DNA from: an uncultured Desulfobacter sp.
Lineage (GTDB): Bacteria; Desulfobacterota; Desulfobacteria; Desulfobacterales; Desulfobacteraceae
DNA: 64,000 nt
Direction of reading: 5' to 3'
Assembly: GCF_963665355.1 (NCBI RefSeq)
Contig: NZ_OY762229.1
Span: 2,728,001 to 2,792,000, forward strand
Each line of letters starts with the position of its first letter. Within the stretch, counting starts at the first letter, position 1. A program made the translations under genes and the position numbers. The notes under the pieces were generated by a model. That model made no database searches. It worked only from the letters and a program-made list of their open reading frames with translations, and was not told where the DNA came from. Of the stretch, positions 35,302 through 45,859 are shown in pieces.

Positions 35302-37047
35302 CCGAAGATTCATTTTCTTGTTTTTCAGGTTTGTTTTTGCCCGGATATTATCCCGGTGGCGGGAAACGGTGTGAACAGAGCAGTTCAGGAATTGTGCTAT
35401 TTCTTTGTTGGATTTTCCCGATTTAATAAGTTGGGCCACATGAATTTCCGTAGGGGTTAAATTTATCAGTTTATCTGATAAATTTTTTGAAAACGGAGAG
35501 AGGATGTTTTTAAAACTCAATTCCAGACTCTCGACTATTTCTTCCTGATTTTCTTGTGTCAGTGTGGTTTTCAGGTCTTGAATAATGGGGGTAATCAGCA
35601 TTTTATAGTTGGCAAATATATTTTGTTCAATGTCGTCTTTATCTAGTTCTCTTCTTTTCAGCAGCACTTTCAATGCGGCATTCATATCTTTCAATTCAGC
35701 AGCCTTCTGTTCAAGTTTCAGCTCACTTCGCTTGCGGTTGGTAACGTTGATCCGGTTTATTATAATTTGGGTAAGTTGTCCGTTTGAGTCGAATACCGGA
35801 AAGGCAAATATTTCGGTGCTGGTCGGATTTCCCAGGTCATCGTACAGTGTATACTCACGAACAAAGGATTTTTGCTTCTTCTGGACCTCCCTAACCGGGC
35901 ATGGATAGTCGTCATCGGTACAAGGAGAGCTCTGCAGGCGCCAAACTGCATGGCATTTACGCCCCGTCACCTTTTTCCCGCCGTAAGCATCATTGGCCAG
36001 TTCAATGGTATAGTCGTTTGCATTTATAACGGCAAACGGGTTTGTCATCGAATTAATGGCCGTTCTCAGGAACTTTTCACTGTGTTTCACTGCCTCTGCT
36101 ATCCGGATTCGCGTTACGACACGCCCCAACATTTCCGCTATGGAGTTGAGCAAATAAGACTCTTCTATAGAAAACAGTTCTCTATTAAATTCAGGCCGGT
36201 TCTCTGTATAGCATACCGCCACGTTCCCCGCCTTCTTTTCCTGAATGATAATATCACTGGTTATCATCCATTGCGTTTCCCGAAAGTTCTTTGTCTGAAA
36301 GATTTGTCCGCCCAGATCAATGCAGGCTGCTGTGATTTCAGGAAACTGCCAGGCCTGGGGAATCAACAGCATTATTTTTTCCAGTACCTCATCTATACTG
36401 ATATCGGGTTTTTCCAGCAGGCTGGAAAAACGGAAAAAAAAATACAGCTCCTTAATCCTTTTTTGTAATGTATGCTCTAACTGCTTGGATTCGCTGATGT
36501 CAATAAGGGTAACCCGGCAGACGGTGGGGGCTCCGGTGTTCTCTGCGATTATAGAATTCAGTCGCGCACAGAACACCGAGTTGCCATTTCTAAGCATTCG
36601 CAGTTCAACTGTCTGGGGGGTACCGGTTTCAAAAAGTATTTTCCATTGATCAGTGTATCTATGAAAATCCTTCCTTAAGATAAGCTCAGAGATCGGCTTG
36701 TTGATCAGGTTGCCCCGGGGCTGGCCGAGCAAGGTGGCGGCAGTGAGATTGGCATTAATGATGACCCCCTTTTTATTGACAATGAAATAGCCCATCGGTG
36801 CTAATTCATAAAGGTCTAAATAACGCTGGCGGGAGTCCTCCAGTTCCTCTTGGGCCGCACATAGTTCATCATTCTGCATTTCCAGCTCAATCTTGTGTAC
36901 CTCCAGCTCGTGAACCAGTTCACTGATTTCTTCGCGTGACAAGGTTATCAAATCGTCTGACACCGGCCTGGTTTCCCGCCTTATTATTTTTTCAGCCCTG
37001 CATCTAAGTTCAGCGGGGATATCGGGTTGGTTATCTTTGATATTCAA
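35278..37047 (-). CDS. PAS-domain sensor with C-terminal LuxR-type HTH
   Basis: 589 residues. An N-terminal coiled coil precedes a first PAS domain (about 80-190: LAPMGYFIVNKKGVIINAN), a GAF-like middle (about 210-330) and a second PAS domain (about 335-440). After a linker comes a LuxR helix-turn-helix (LTPTEIHVAQLIKSGKSNKEIAQFLNC, in two parts). No histidine kinase or receiver is present, so it looks like a one-component sensor/regulator. The start overlaps the CheB-CheR gene by four bases, implying a shared pathway. Confidence 0.85.
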   Translation of the reverse strand: MNIKDNQPDIPAELRCRAEKIIRRETRPVSDDLITLSREEISELVHELEVHKIELEMQNDELCAAQEELEDSRQRYLDLYELAPMGYFIVNKKGVIINANLTAATLLGQPRGNLINKPISELILRKDFHRYTDQWKILFETGTPQTVELRMLRNGNSVFCARLNSIIAENTGAPTVCRVTLIDISESKQLEHTLQKRIKELYFFFRFSSLLEKPDISIDEVLEKIMLLIPQAWQFPEITAACIDLGGQIFQTKNFRETQWMITSDIIIQEKKAGNVAVCYTENRPEFNRELFSIEESYLLNSIAEMLGRVVTRIRIAEAVKHSEKFLRTAINSMTNPFAVINANDYTIELANDAYGGKKVTGRKCHAVWRLQSSPCTDDDYPCPVREVQKKQKSFVREYTLYDDLGNPTSTEIFAFPVFDSNGQLTQIIINRINVTNRKRSELKLEQKAAELKDMNAALKVLLKRRELDKDDIEQNIFANYKMLITPIIQDLKTTLTQENQEEIVESLELSFKNILSPFSKNLSDKLINLTPTEIHVAQLIKSGKSNKEIAQFLNCSVHTVSRHRDNIRAKTNLKNKKMNLRSFLLSLE

Positions 37048-40000
37048 GATGCACCTACATTATTTATTATTGTGGATTGTCCAAGTCTGAACTGAAGCAG
37101 AATACGGTGTGGGGAATTCGTATCTCCTTTAAGAATAGATCCTTTAATCGTATAATTTTTCTTCCCGGAGGCGGTTTCAATTTCTATTATATCCGAGATA
37201 AAATCTTTATTTGTCTCCATAGCTGTTTTCAATTGAGTTTCCAAACCTTTTTTTTGTGAACGCATTTTTTTTAAGAGGTGGATAACAGCCATTCCTTTAA
37301 GGGATTCCCTGTCTATGGCCATAAGCGTCAAATAGCCAGTATTGGCGATAACAATGCAGCTGTTTTTATCCAATACCACCAGCGGGTCTTCGCTTATATC
37401 GAATATGGCCCGCACAAGTTCCCAGGCATTTTCCGCTTCTTTTAACGAGGTTTCAAGCCGGCTATGGACTTTCTTTTGATCTTCGATGCTTGTAAATGTC
37501 ATCACGGCTCCGTCGATTCGGTTATCCGTGGTACGGCAGGGTATGATGCGCATGTTGAACCATTTCCCTCCATTGGTCTGCACTTCGGTTTCAACGGGGG
37601 TAAAATACTGCAGAACGTTTTCCAGGTCTTTAATCATGTTGTCGTATTTCAGGTTACTGACAACATGCTGGATAGGCCTGCCGATATCTGTCTGAATGAG
37701 ATTGACAATCATCGTGGCTTCATGTGTAAACCGCCGGACCCGCATGGTATTGTCCACAAAAATATTGGCGATTTCCGTACTGTTCAGCAGGTTGCGCATG
37801 TCATCATGGGCTGCCGACAACTCCTCCACTTTGCCCTGGAGCTCTGCATTGACAGTTTGCAGTTCTTCGTTCAGGGACGGAAGCTCCTCCTTGGAGGACT
37901 CCAGTTCTTCGTTGGTGGACTGAAGCTCTTCGTTGGCCGACTGAATTTCTTCATTGGTTGATTTGAGCTCCTCATTTGACGATTCCAGTTCTTCGATAGT
38001 CGTCTGATGACTTTCCCTGGTCGTCTGAAGTTCCCGTTCCAGTTCGGCAATGCGGGTTGATGCAAGCGAGGAATCATCATTACCGGCAAGATTCCCGGTT
38101 TCGTCCGGGGATTCGATATCCTCAAAAACCACAAGGAAGCGTCCGGCGAGCTCATCGGGTTTCCTCAAAGGGCAAACGTGCAGATCAATCAGTTGATAAT
38201 CACCGTTGGTTTTTACAGACACTTTTTTCTTGGTCACTTTAACCGCGGACGACCTGGCAGCCCTGAGGGCTGCTGAAAGTTCTATGCGCAGCCCCTCACG
38301 GGCCATATCCAGGATGTTGTTGGTGACAGGGCCGCTCGGTGTCTCAAGGTATTTGCCGGTCCGGCCCTGTATATTTATGATGTCGCCATCGCTGTTCGTA
38401 AGAACGGCAGTTGGGGCAAACTGTTCCAGCACCGCCTTTTGTGTCAGATAGCTGGCGTCGAACGGTTTATTTTGGGAATTCACAGCATATGAATCCCTGG
38501 GATGTTCCCTTGCCAATGGCCCGGTGGGAAAGTTGACAATCTGCCGTATGGCTTTAGGCACTTCCTGACGTCTAAAAATTCTCCATTTTTTATTGATGGT
38601 TTGGAAAAGATCCGTTGCTCCCCCAATTGTTTCGGAAGAACCCAGCATAAGAATGCCGCCCGGGATCAGTGTATAGTGAAACAGGGGAAGCAGCTTTTTT
38701 TGTGCATCCGTATTCAGATAAATCAGCAGATTCCTGCAGCACATCAGGTTCAGCCGGGAAAACGGCGGGTCTTTAATAATATTTTGAACGGAAAAGACCA
38801 CACAATCCCGAATTTCCTTTCGTATACGGTAGAAATCTCCCTCTTTAATGAAGAAACGGTTCACACGGTCCTCGCCCAGATCCGCTCTGATGCTGCACGG
38901 GTAAACACCTTCACGGGCTTTGTTAATGGCCCGGCTGTCAATATCCGTACCAAATAATTGCAGGTTGACCCGGTTTGGATTCTTATCAAGGACCTCTTTT
39001 AATATAATGGCCAGAGAATAAGCTTCCTCACCGGTAGAACATCCCGGAATCCAGGCTCTGAAGGTGGCGTCAATACTCAGGGTCCCCAAAAGCTCCGGCA
39101 GGACATCTGTCTTCAGCACTTCAAAGGATTCCGGATCACGGAAAAAATTGGTCACACCAATCAACAGATCTCGAAACAGGGCATCTATTTCGCCGGGGGT
39201 TTCCCTTAAATACCGCACATAAACTTCGTGACTGCCGATATGGTTCAGGTTCATCCGGCGGCTGATGCGCCTGAAGATTGTATTGAGCTTATAGGATGAA
39301 AAATCATGACCGACATGTGATCGAAGAATGGCATAAATTTTAAGTACCGAGGCCTCCTCCGTAACGAGAAGCGCATCTGCGCTATCCTGGGACCGCAGGG
39401 CAGGGTGTGAAAAATACTGGAGGAGTTTTCCAGGCATGTCCGCCGGAACCATGATCATGTCGACGATTCCGGTATTGATTGCACTGCGGGGCATACCGTC
39501 ATATCCAGCCGATTCCTCGGATTGAACAAATACAAGCCCGTCATTGACTTTGATCTCTTTGATACCCAGCGTACCGTCTGTGCCCATGCCTGATAGGACA
39601 ATGGCTACCGCACGGTTTCCCTGGTCCTGGGCAAGCGACCGGAAAAAGAAATCAATAGGCAGCAGGTGCCTCTTTATTGTCATATCCAGGAGCTGAATTT
39701 TTCCGTTGTAAACTGAAATATCCTTGTTCGGGGGAATGATATATGCTCTGTTTGGCTCAAGGGACTCTCCGTCTTCTGCGGCTGCCACCGGAATCACTGC
39801 TATTTTTTGAAGCAGCTCCGGCATAAGGCTCGGCTGGTTCGGTGCCATATGTACCAGAACAATAAAAGCCATGCCGCTTGTTGGAGGAACCTTTGCAAAA
39901 AAAGCCTTTAATGCTTCCAATCCCCCGGCTGATGCCCCTATCCCCACAACAGGAAATGAATTGGGTGCTGATTTGTTTTCACCGCCGCATACTTTTTTGC

Positions 40001-40070
40001 CACGGGTCGAATGGCTGTTTGATTTGGATTGCGGCAATCTTGTTTGATTCCTTGTATTATTTTTAGGCAC
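37044..40070 (-). CDS. CheB-CheR-PAS fusion protein
   Basis: 1008 residues. The CheB methylesterase domain has the triad Ser47 (GIGASAGG), His74 (LVHMAPN) and Asp165 (SGMGTDG) but no receiver. The CheR methyltransferase follows at about 235-500 with WIPGCSTGEEAYSLAI. A long heptad coiled coil (about 660-750; repeated NEELQSTNEELESS) and two PAS regions complete it. Such fusions signal in chemotaxis-like or envelope pathways. The start is GTG. It is translationally coupled to the PAS-LuxR gene. Upstream, 40202-40223 is a perfect GAGCGGAT/ATCCGCTC hairpin. Confidence 0.9.
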   Translation of the reverse strand: MPKNNTRNQTRLPQSKSNSHSTRGKKVCGGENKSAPNSFPVVGIGASAGGLEALKAFFAKVPPTSGMAFIVLVHMAPNQPSLMPELLQKIAVIPVAAAEDGESLEPNRAYIIPPNKDISVYNGKIQLLDMTIKRHLLPIDFFFRSLAQDQGNRAVAIVLSGMGTDGTLGIKEIKVNDGLVFVQSEESAGYDGMPRSAINTGIVDMIMVPADMPGKLLQYFSHPALRSQDSADALLVTEEASVLKIYAILRSHVGHDFSSYKLNTIFRRISRRMNLNHIGSHEVYVRYLRETPGEIDALFRDLLIGVTNFFRDPESFEVLKTDVLPELLGTLSIDATFRAWIPGCSTGEEAYSLAIILKEVLDKNPNRVNLQLFGTDIDSRAINKAREGVYPCSIRADLGEDRVNRFFIKEGDFYRIRKEIRDCVVFSVQNIIKDPPFSRLNLMCCRNLLIYLNTDAQKKLLPLFHYTLIPGGILMLGSSETIGGATDLFQTINKKWRIFRRQEVPKAIRQIVNFPTGPLAREHPRDSYAVNSQNKPFDASYLTQKAVLEQFAPTAVLTNSDGDIINIQGRTGKYLETPSGPVTNNILDMAREGLRIELSAALRAARSSAVKVTKKKVSVKTNGDYQLIDLHVCPLRKPDELAGRFLVVFEDIESPDETGNLAGNDDSSLASTRIAELERELQTTRESHQTTIEELESSNEELKSTNEEIQSANEELQSTNEELESSKEELPSLNEELQTVNAELQGKVEELSAAHDDMRNLLNSTEIANIFVDNTMRVRRFTHEATMIVNLIQTDIGRPIQHVVSNLKYDNMIKDLENVLQYFTPVETEVQTNGGKWFNMRIIPCRTTDNRIDGAVMTFTSIEDQKKVHSRLETSLKEAENAWELVRAIFDISEDPLVVLDKNSCIVIANTGYLTLMAIDRESLKGMAVIHLLKKMRSQKKGLETQLKTAMETNKDFISDIIEIETASGKKNYTIKGSILKGDTNSPHRILLQFRLGQSTIINNVGAS

Positions 40071-40251
40071 TGTGACGTACTCTATAATATTGAACTACAT
40101 CATAATTATGAGAATCGCAAAAGAAAAATTGTCATCCAGTTGCCCAGTCTAACTTTGAAGGAGATCTCCTCCGGCAGCTTATTTCTCCTTTTTTTGCGTT
40201 GGAGCGGATCATGGAATCCGCTCAGGTTTAGAGTGTTCAGGAAATTTTCAT

Positions 40252-41311
<1,060 letters not shown>

Positions 41312-41550
41312 CTATTTAACGGCAATTTCAATTTTCTTAACTAAAACTGTTTCCAGGTTCGGTTCGACAGTCTGATGTTCGACTCCGGAGACCTGCTTGA
41401 CTCTGACTAATCTGCAATTTCTGCAATTCCGATGCCACCTCCCTATAACCGCCATGGGCTGACCTGACATATCAGCCGCCAGACTCAGCCCACAACAAAG
41501 TTTGAAAGATTTTAGTGACTTACCCAGTCTTTCATATAAAACAGGCTTGG

Positions 41551-41593
41551 TGGAAAAAATAGTGACATGTACCTGGAAAAAATAATGACATGT
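41551..41593. repeat. two 20-bp direct repeats, 23-bp period
   Basis: TGGAAAAAATAGTGACATGT at 41551-41570 recurs at 41574-41593 with one change. Paired short repeats like this occur at the ends of IS21-family elements; no istA/istB is present, so it may be an orphan end. The rest of 41306-41655 shows no gene. Confidence 0.6.
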
Positions 41594-41639
41594 CGATGCA
41601 AGTCATTGAGGCCGTGCCGGGATTAAAATGGACGGTGGC

Positions 41640-41662
41640 CGGACCAGGGCGATCTTCAACGC
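41640..41662 (-). other. lon 3'-end scar at the end of the GNAT gene
   Basis: On the minus strand the bases TTGAAGATCGCCCTGGT, overlapping the GNAT stop codon, match the final codons of the lon copy at 47837 (ALKIALVP). This suggests that recombination joined a lon tail to the GNAT gene. It is a short match, so chance is not excluded. Confidence 0.4.
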
Positions 41663-42198
41663 TTCACCAATCTGTTCACGTAGATTGCCTTTCCATCCCC
41701 TGGTTCGTAGAAATCATCCAGTACGGCTTCGCACCGGTATCCGCACCGTTCATAAAACCTCCGGGTGGATGCATAGCCCGGCTGGGTTGAGGTTTCCACA
41801 TATACCTGGATGCCTCCCATTTCCCGGATCAGCCGCTCCATCTCTCCTAGGATGCACTTGCCCAGGCCCTTTCCCTGGAACTTTGGTGCAACGGCGATCC
41901 AGTATATATCGTAGCTGGTAAGGGTGCAGGGGATAGGGCCGAAACATCCGTACCCGGCCAGGTTGCCTTGTTTTTGCGCCATCACAAAATGATAGCCGCT
42001 CTCATGGCCCGACTTCAGGCGCTCTTCCACAAGTTCCGCTGCAATGCTGATTTCATCGAGTCTGAAAAATCCCGTTTCCGTCACAAGGGTCCGGACACGC
42101 TCAACATCAGACGCACGGGGCGTATAGTGAAGCCGGATATCTTTGGGAAAGGCATGACCGTCGACGGTTGCTATGGTTGGTGTTCTGTTCCTGAACAT
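41656..42198 (-). CDS. GNAT-family N-acetyltransferase
   Basis: The 180-residue protein has the acetyl-CoA loop QGKGLGKCIL near residue 108, preceded by the beta-4 strand IYWIAVAPKF. The C-terminal strand carries YASTRRFYERCGYRCEA. It is the last gene of an operon with kamA-type aminomutase and two ATP-grasp ligases (4 bases after the second ligase), so it probably acetylates an amino group of their product. The extreme 3' end overlaps a lon-like scar. Confidence 0.85.
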   Translation of the reverse strand: MFRNRTPTIATVDGHAFPKDIRLHYTPRASDVERVRTLVTETGFFRLDEISIAAELVEERLKSGHESGYHFVMAQKQGNLAGYGCFGPIPCTLTSYDIYWIAVAPKFQGKGLGKCILGEMERLIREMGGIQVYVETSTQPGYASTRRFYERCGYRCEAVLDDFYEPGDGKAIYVNRLVKR

Positions 42199-42202
42199 GA
42201 GG

Positions 42203-43228
42203 CTATTCCCCGGCCCGGATTACGGCATCCATAATACGGGCAATGGCTGTGGTATATGAAATCCCGGCCCTGTCCAGGGCAGCCGAAAATCCTGCATCCG
42301 GGGAGATGCAGGGGTTTGCGTTGACCTCCAGGATATAGGGATTTTGGTTTTCATCCACCCTGAAATCCACCCGGGCAAACCCTGCCAGGGAAAAAAGATC
42401 CCAGCAGGAAAGCGCGAGATCGCAAAGGCGCGACAGCAATTTTCTGTCGGTTTCCGAAAAATCAAAACTGCGCTGGGTATGCTGGTATTCATAGGCATTG
42501 GGACACCATTTTGCCCGATAGCCTACAATTTTCGGCTCATCCTGCCCGAAATTCAGGAACCGGATTTCTGCAGGCGGCAGCACCCGAACCTCTTTTCCAT
42601 CCCCAAGCAGGGAGATGTTAAATTCCCGGCCATTGATGAATGCTTCGGCAAAACAGGCACGCCCCAACCCCTGTGTTGCTTTTTCCAGCAAAGGTCCTAT
42701 CCTGTCCGGCAAAGCCGTGATGATATTTTCCTTTTCCAGCCCGAGAGATCCGTGTTCCCAGAGGGACTTGATGATCCAGGGGCCGTTGGTTACTCCGTTT
42801 TTTAAATGTGCCGATACCCGGGACGGTAGGACCATACCGGCCTGGCAGGGACCGATCCAGTCCGGAGTCGGCAGCCCGGCCTGGCGCATCCGCTCCTTGG
42901 CCGCTGTTTTGTGGGAGGTCAGGTAAATGGTATCCGCCGGGCAGCCGGTATAGGGAATGCCCAGGCTGTCAAGCAGATACGGCACTACATGAATCAGCCT
43001 GCCTTGCCCTGCCAGGGATTCAACCAAATTGAATACCACCCCGGGCCCAAGCTTCGTAAGCTCGCGTTTAAAACGCTCCAGGTCCAGTCCGCAGGAAACA
43101 GGTACCGGATTAAAATCAAGGTCTGCGAGGGCTTTTGAAACCGCAGCCACCTGGTCCAGGACATCGAGCTCATCCGGCTGGCTGTTCCGGTCCACAGCGT
43201 TATAAACAACGGCAATGGTTTTTTTCAT
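42203..43228 (-). CDS. D-Ala-D-Ala-ligase-like ATP-grasp enzyme (second of two)
   Basis: 341 residues. The preATP-grasp domain opens MKKTIAVVYNAVDRNSQPDE. ATP-grasp signatures are WIIKSLWEHGS (ATP loop), EAFINGREFNISLLG, and metal-binding EVNANPCISPDAG near the C-terminus. It forms amide bonds between a carboxylate, activated as acyl phosphate, and an amine. ATG 43228 overlaps the preceding ligase stop by four bases. Absence of cell-wall genes nearby and pairing with an aminomutase argue against a peptidoglycan role. Confidence 0.85.
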   Translation of the reverse strand: MKKTIAVVYNAVDRNSQPDELDVLDQVAAVSKALADLDFNPVPVSCGLDLERFKRELTKLGPGVVFNLVESLAGQGRLIHVVPYLLDSLGIPYTGCPADTIYLTSHKTAAKERMRQAGLPTPDWIGPCQAGMVLPSRVSAHLKNGVTNGPWIIKSLWEHGSLGLEKENIITALPDRIGPLLEKATQGLGRACFAEAFINGREFNISLLGDGKEVRVLPPAEIRFLNFGQDEPKIVGYRAKWCPNAYEYQHTQRSFDFSETDRKLLSRLCDLALSCWDLFSLAGFARVDFRVDENQNPYILEVNANPCISPDAGFSAALDRAGISYTTAIARIMDAVIRAGE

Positions 43229-44220
43229 TTGCAGGTACCGCCTCCCATCCGCAGACATGCGGAGTTCAGGATGCATTCGATCAACCGGACATAGGGTGTC
43301 CCAAAATAGCTACACAGTATGGGCAGATCGGAATATTCAGGGCGCAGTCCGGCCAGGGGATTGACCTCAATGAAACTTGGCTTTCCTTCAAGATCACACC
43401 GGATATCGATGCGTCCACCGTCACGGCACCCCAGCACGTTCCAGGATTCAAACGCCAGGCGCTCCACCTCCCGGATCAGGGGGTCTTCACTGGCTGCCAT
43501 CGGGCGCAGGGTTACCCGGTCTTTCCAGTTTTCTTTGTTCTCCAAGGAATAGGCCTGCCCCTGGGCAGCCCCGGTAAAAATAATCTCCATGGTTCCCATG
43601 ACCCGGGTATCCGGCCCGGTCCCGGTCAGCCCCACGGTAAATTCCCTGCCCGGAAGAAACTGTTCCACCAGCACGGGCTGGCGGAACTGGCGGATCAGGT
43701 CCCGGCAGATTCCGGCAAGTGCTTTGGCATCTTCAATTATTGACTTTTCCGTTATGCCCATGCCGGTGCCCTCTGCCACGGGTTTGGCAAAAAAGGGCGG
43801 AGAAAAGGGCAGTGTCCGTGGAAGAGGGCCGTTAACCACAACAAATGGAGACGTTGCCAGGCCCGCATCCCTGATGATCTGCTTGGTTAAAGCCTTGTTC
43901 AGACAAAGGCCCATAATCACGGGATCGGAAAAGGTATAAGGGATACCGTATACATCCAAAATCGCCGGAACCTGTGCTTCACGGCCCGCACCCCTGAGCC
44001 CTTCGGCAACGTTGAAAACAAGGTCCCAGGTTTCCCCTTTTACCAGTGCTTTCATCAGGGCCTTGGCATGGCCGATGCGGACCGGGGCATGGCCAAGTTC
44101 CCAAAGCGCACCCTCAATGGCTTCAATGGTTTCAACGGCATCCAGTTCAGCTGTTTCCTGTTCACTATATCCCATTTCAAGATATTCCTGGCGCAGATCA
44201 AAGGTCATTCCGATTTTCAA
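43225..44220 (-). CDS. D-Ala-D-Ala-ligase-like ATP-grasp enzyme (first of two)
   Basis: 331 residues starting MKIGMTFDLRQEYLEMG. ATP-grasp signatures are PFFAKPVAEGTGMGI, VEQFLPGREFTVGLTG, and DIRCDLEGKPSFIEVNPLAG with the metal-binding Glu/Asn. It differs clearly from the second ligase, so the two probably couple different partners. It lies 56 bases after kamA and overlaps the next ligase by four bases. Confidence 0.85.
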   Translation of the reverse strand: MKIGMTFDLRQEYLEMGYSEQETAELDAVETIEAIEGALWELGHAPVRIGHAKALMKALVKGETWDLVFNVAEGLRGAGREAQVPAILDVYGIPYTFSDPVIMGLCLNKALTKQIIRDAGLATSPFVVVNGPLPRTLPFSPPFFAKPVAEGTGMGITEKSIIEDAKALAGICRDLIRQFRQPVLVEQFLPGREFTVGLTGTGPDTRVMGTMEIIFTGAAQGQAYSLENKENWKDRVTLRPMAASEDPLIREVERLAFESWNVLGCRDGGRIDIRCDLEGKPSFIEVNPLAGLRPEYSDLPILCSYFGTPYVRLIECILNSACLRMGGGTCK

Positions 44221-44276
44221 TTTATTTTCCTCGCTTTTTTTAATAGGCCTGTTCCGGCAAAATTTTGGGTTTTGGC

Positions 44277-45602
44277 TTATAACAATATGTCTTCAGCAGG
44301 GGCTGAAACCGGATCAGGGTACAGGAAGGTGCGGTTCTCATAATTGGTCATGACCAGGTTGTCGGCCGTATGGCCTTGAACATAGTTGGGCATGAGCGGG
44401 ATTTTTCCACCGCCGCCAGGGGCGTCCACCACATAGGTTGGGACAGCGTAACCGCTGGTAAACCCCCGCAGGCTGCGGATGATTTCCAGGCCCTTCTCAA
44501 TGGAAGTTCTGAAATGGCTGGAACCGGTGATGGGGTCGCATTGATACAGATAATAGGGCCGGACCCTCATTTTCATCAGGCCGTGCATCAGGGATGCCAT
44601 GGTCTTGGCCGAATCGTTGATGCCTTTGAGCAGAACGGTCTGGGATCCAAGCGGAATTCCTGCATCCGCAAGCCTTGCACAGGCCTTGGCGGTCTCGGGT
44701 GTGCACTCGTCGGCATGGATGAAATGCAGGCTCATCCACAGGGGATGGTATTTTTTCAACATTTTTACCAGATTGGGAGTGATGCGCTGGGGAAGAACTG
44801 CCGGGACTTTGGTCCCGATGCGGATCACCTCCACATGGCCAATCTGCCTCAGCCTTGCCAATACCCATTCCAGGCAGTCATCTCCCAGGGTCATGGGGTC
44901 TCCCCCGGACAACAGGACGTCACGGACGGCAGGTGTTTCTTCAATGTACTGTAAGGCTTTTTCCCACTGTGTCCGGCTGGCATGAATGGTTCCGTGGCCC
45001 ACCATCCGGGAACGGGTGCAGTACCGGCAATAGGTGGAACAAAAATCGGACAGCAGAAACAGAACCCGGTCCGGATAACGGTGGACAAGGCCGGGAACAG
45101 GGCTTTGGTGGTCTTCGCCCAGGGGATCGCCGGATTCTCCCGGCATTTGAAGCCATTCGTTCACGTTGGGAACAACAGACTTGCGCAGGGGTTGATACGG
45201 GTCATCCGGTGAAATCAGGCTCAGGTAATAGGGCGTGATGCTCAAGGGAAGCTGGGAGATCCGGTTGACCAGGGTCTCTTCCTGGGACAGGGTAAGGAAC
45301 TGGCTGAGTTTTTCGTGGCTTAGGATACGGTTTTGCAGCTGCCACTGCCAGTTGTTCCATTCTTTATCGGGAATAAGGGGATAAAATTTTTTCCGAAAGG
45401 CTTTTGTTTTTAAGGTTGTTTTATGGTGGCGGGAAACCGGGCTTGTTTTCTTTTCCGGAATCCGGGACGTGGCCGTTAATAAAGACCGGGGAGAGTCTTT
45501 GGCCAAGAGCAAAGGGTCATCTTCTTCGGATTTCCGGATACTGGGAGGTTCATCATCTTCGGATAATATATTTGCCCTGGGGGTTTTATCTTTATTATTC
45601 AT
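44277..45602 (-). CDS. KamA-family radical SAM aminomutase (lysine 2,3-aminomutase-like)
   Basis: 441 residues. The radical SAM cluster motif is CSTYCRYC near residue 190. The PLP lysine sits in GGGGKIP near residue 400. The two aspartates that bind the substrate lysine in clostridial KamA have counterparts in LLKGINDSA and VVDAPGGGGK, so alpha-lysine to beta-lysine is the likely reaction. It is longer at the N-terminus (an acidic, disordered stretch) than typical KamA. ATG 45602 has GGAAG upstream. EpmB, the EF-P relative, is shorter and found with epmA/efp, which are absent. Confidence 0.88.
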   Translation of the reverse strand: MNNKDKTPRANILSEDDEPPSIRKSEEDDPLLLAKDSPRSLLTATSRIPEKKTSPVSRHHKTTLKTKAFRKKFYPLIPDKEWNNWQWQLQNRILSHEKLSQFLTLSQEETLVNRISQLPLSITPYYLSLISPDDPYQPLRKSVVPNVNEWLQMPGESGDPLGEDHQSPVPGLVHRYPDRVLFLLSDFCSTYCRYCTRSRMVGHGTIHASRTQWEKALQYIEETPAVRDVLLSGGDPMTLGDDCLEWVLARLRQIGHVEVIRIGTKVPAVLPQRITPNLVKMLKKYHPLWMSLHFIHADECTPETAKACARLADAGIPLGSQTVLLKGINDSAKTMASLMHGLMKMRVRPYYLYQCDPITGSSHFRTSIEKGLEIIRSLRGFTSGYAVPTYVVDAPGGGGKIPLMPNYVQGHTADNLVMTNYENRTFLYPDPVSAPAEDILL

Positions 45603-45859
45603 TGTTTTCTTCCAAATGCAGATTGTTTTAAGTGAGGCCAGATTCAGCCCATTTGCATAGGCCTTTAGCAATATGCGTGCCACATCTTATGGTGATGGTA
45701 TTTTTTATATTTTCCCATGTAAATTCAGACAATAAGTTCTTTGTCCGACAAAGCCTTTTAAAAGGCGCATGAAGATCTCCACCCTTATTTCTGCAACTGG
45801 AATCAGAAAGTCCGATATCAAAACTAATATTCCAGATTTTTAATCATTTCCGGAATCAC

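Noticed and set aside
42203-44220. Possible peptidoglycan D-Ala-D-Ala ligases (ddl)
   Set aside because: Two dissimilar copies overlap each other in an operon with an aminomutase and acetyltransferase, and no cell-wall genes are near.
44277-45602. EpmB (EF-P beta-lysylation aminomutase)
   Set aside because: EpmB is shorter and is found with epmA or efp, which are absent; the operon context is biosynthetic.
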